Below, piece after piece: positions 5,721-6,350 of a DNA stretch of 6,350 bases (the stretch's first letter is position 1; the number at the start of each line of letters is the position of its first letter). The stretch covers positions 1 to 6,350 of the forward strand of contig JAFAGX010000322.1 in assembly GCA_019237515.1 (NCBI GenBank), read 5' to 3'. Position numbers and translations under genes: made by a program. The notes under the pieces are model-generated. The model worked only from the letters and a program-made list of their open reading frames with translations. It ran no database searches and was not told the DNA's origin. The stretch comes from Acidobacteriaceae bacterium (GTDB lineage Bacteria > Acidobacteriota > Terriglobia > Terriglobales > SbA1).

Positions 5721-5855
5721 CCGCCGCACTGCACCGCTGGGTGGCGCCGTGCGCCGTACCTACCTACCGGAACCAGGTTTAGCCATACCTGAGAGACTGG
5801 ACACTTAGAGCTCCAAGTCACTCATCGGCCAAAGGTGTTCGGAAACAGCACCTGA

Positions 5856-5885
5856 ACGGTAACAAAGCCCCTTCAACCCTGTCAA
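5856..5885 (-). promoter_or_regulatory. Candidate sigma-70-type promoter of the M23 gene
   Basis: On the minus strand TTGACA (complement of 5880-5885) is a perfect -35 hexamer. After an 18-bp spacer comes TACCGT (complement of 5856-5861), which keeps the T, A and final T of the -10 box and has an extended -10 TG one base upstream. Transcription would begin near 5849-5852, giving a leader of about 190 bases that starts with the 5833-5853 hairpin. Confidence 0.42.
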
Positions 5886-6013
5886 TGACCCCTCGCCATT
5901 ACGGAAGGCGTGGCCATCATCGACCATTAGCCGGTAACCGTTGGGCATGTTACCGACGTTTCGCTTGTGGACCGGTTTGCGCCGTAAGGGAATCTGCGCG
6001 AATCGCAATCTTA

Positions 6014-6019
6014 TATATT
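6014..6019 (+). promoter_or_regulatory. Candidate -10 box of thiL
   Basis: TATATT (5 of 6 to TATAAT) ends 8 bases before the TTG start of thiL at 6028. No good -35 hexamer is seen at 16-18 bp. If used, transcription would begin within a few bases of the start codon, giving a leaderless or near-leaderless mRNA. Confidence 0.3.
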
Positions 6020-6027
6020 GATCCTAG

Positions 6028-6350
6028 TTGCCACTACCCGAAAAATCGCTCATTTCCCGAATTCGGCAACAACAGCGGCGGCGTAAAGGTGTTCTCGCGG
6101 GCATCGGCGACGATTGCGCAATCCTGCAAATCCCCGCAGGCAACGAAGCGCTGGTGACCACCGACTTCAGCCTGGAAGGCGTCCACTTCCGACGCGAATG
6201 GCACTCGCCCGAAGTGGTGGGCCATCGTTGCCTTACTCGCGGGCTCAGCGACATCGCGGCCATGGGTGGTCAACCTGTTGCTGCGTTTCTCTCACTAGCG
6301 CTTCCGGGAAATTTAGCTCAAAGCTGGGTCGATCGCTTCCTGCAAGGCTT
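6028..6350 (+). CDS. thiL: Thiamine-monophosphate kinase, 5' part (cut by window edge)
   Basis: The first 107 codons of ThiL, which phosphorylates thiamine monophosphate with ATP to give thiamine pyrophosphate in the last step of cofactor synthesis. Landmarks of the N-terminal AIRS/PurM-like ATP-binding domain are GIGDDCA (25-31), VTTDFSLEGVHF (43-54) and LSDIAAMGGQP (73-83), whose Asp residues bind Mg-ATP and substrate. The usual last residue of GIGDDAA is Cys30-Ala31 here. About two thirds of the gene lies beyond the window. The frame is closed by TAG at 6025-6027, and the first usable start is TTG at 6028, giving MPLPEKSLISRIR, a natural ThiL N-terminus. No Shine-Dalgarno sequence precedes it. 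It is divergent from the M23 gene, with no TPP riboswitch visible upstream. Confidence 0.92.
   Translation, partial: MPLPEKSLISRIRQQQRRRKGVLAGIGDDCAILQIPAGNEALVTTDFSLEGVHFRREWHSPEVVGHRCLTRGLSDIAAMGGQPVAAFLSLALPGNLAQSWVDRFLQG

Larger units (their letters stand above)
5659..6027. other. 369-bp divergent region between the M23 gene and thiL
   Basis: No protein or RNA gene can be supported here. The region is rich in inverted repeats. Besides the stem at 5675-5720 there are GGCGC-CGT-GCGCC (5743-5755), CAGGT-N8-ACCTG (5774-5791), AGGTG-N11-CACCT (5833-5853) and GGTAAC-N10-GTTACC (5933-5954). GGTA is repeated three times in tandem on the minus strand (5757-5768). A 67-codon TTG-started minus-strand frame (5805-6008) is open but has no ribosome binding site and no recognisable family. 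The density of stems suggests a long structured leader for the M23 gene and/or protein-binding sites. Confidence 0.55.

Noticed and set aside
5757..5791. The minus strand reads GGCTAAACC...CCGGTAGGTAG, resembling the 3' half of a GEMM-I (cyclic di-GMP) riboswitch.
   Set aside because: The 5' half with GGCAAACC, the GAAA tetraloop and GCAAAGCC is missing at the right distance, and the CCGG arm has no upstream partner. Local pairing is CAGGT/ACCTG instead.
5833..5853. CGGAAACAGCA-like segment suggestive of the SRP RNA apical loop.
   Set aside because: The invariant GGTCAGG and GGAAGG/GCAGC arrangement is not present.
5805..6008. 67-codon minus-strand frame with TTG start in the M23-thiL gap.
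   Set aside because: No ribosome binding site, no recognisable motif, and it overlaps proposed promoter and palindrome elements. Probably chance.
5659..6027. ydaO-type (cyclic di-AMP) riboswitch before the M23 gene, or a TPP riboswitch before thiL.
   Set aside because: I found neither the GGGGUGAAUCC / CAGCUAACCUCG type segments of ydaO nor the CUGAGA...ACCUGAUC...UAAUACC segments of the TPP class in proper order. CCTGAGA at 5788-5794 alone is not enough.

Overview
The window looks like ordinary chromosome from an environmental bacterium of moderate GC content, most probably an acidobacterium of the Koribacter/Terriglobus type. This assignment is inference: it rests on the mix of families (GrpB, DUF4440 with DUF3471-like tail, DUF3592, M67 beside a cysteine synthase), on TTG and GTG starts, and on a GAATGTT-type intergenic repeat. 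No database search was possible. I see no phage, transposon, CRISPR, tRNA or rRNA signal.

Left part (1-1542, minus strand): a cysteine synthase of the CysK/CysM fold is followed by a JAMM/M67 metallopeptidase with a complete zinc motif. The pair resembles the cysM-mec part of the actinobacterial CysM-CysO-Mec route, in which sulfur is carried as a thiocarboxylate on a small ubiquitin-like protein and cysteine is released by the JAMM peptidase. No ubiquitin-like carrier or E1-like enzyme lies in the window; the next gene downstream is cut off at position 1. The spacer between the two genes is made of GAATGTT-like units in both orientations.

Middle (1698-3984): a divergently transcribed 160-residue protein I do not recognise ends one base from the stop of a GrpB-family gene. 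GrpB is the last of three closely spaced minus-strand genes: a secreted DUF4440/NTF2-like protein, a small four-helix membrane protein, then GrpB. A 257-bp region upstream of this trio carries an 11-bp direct repeat at 23-bp spacing.

Right part (4248-6350): a small membrane-anchored DUF3592-like protein faces a convergent membrane-anchored M23 peptidase with intact zinc ligands, likely a cell-wall hydrolase or divisome/elongasome factor. The M23 gene starts with TTG behind a strong ribosome binding site, and its leader has several inverted repeats, including an 8-bp stem that abuts the ribosome binding site. Divergent from it, the 5' part of thiL (thiamine-monophosphate kinase) begins with TTG and runs off the right edge.

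Most genes here are independent housekeeping or accessory functions. I do not see an obvious new defence or mobile system. The points most worth a second look are the cys-mec pair, the structured M23 leader, the repeat-filled cys-mec spacer and the two candidate leaderless starts.
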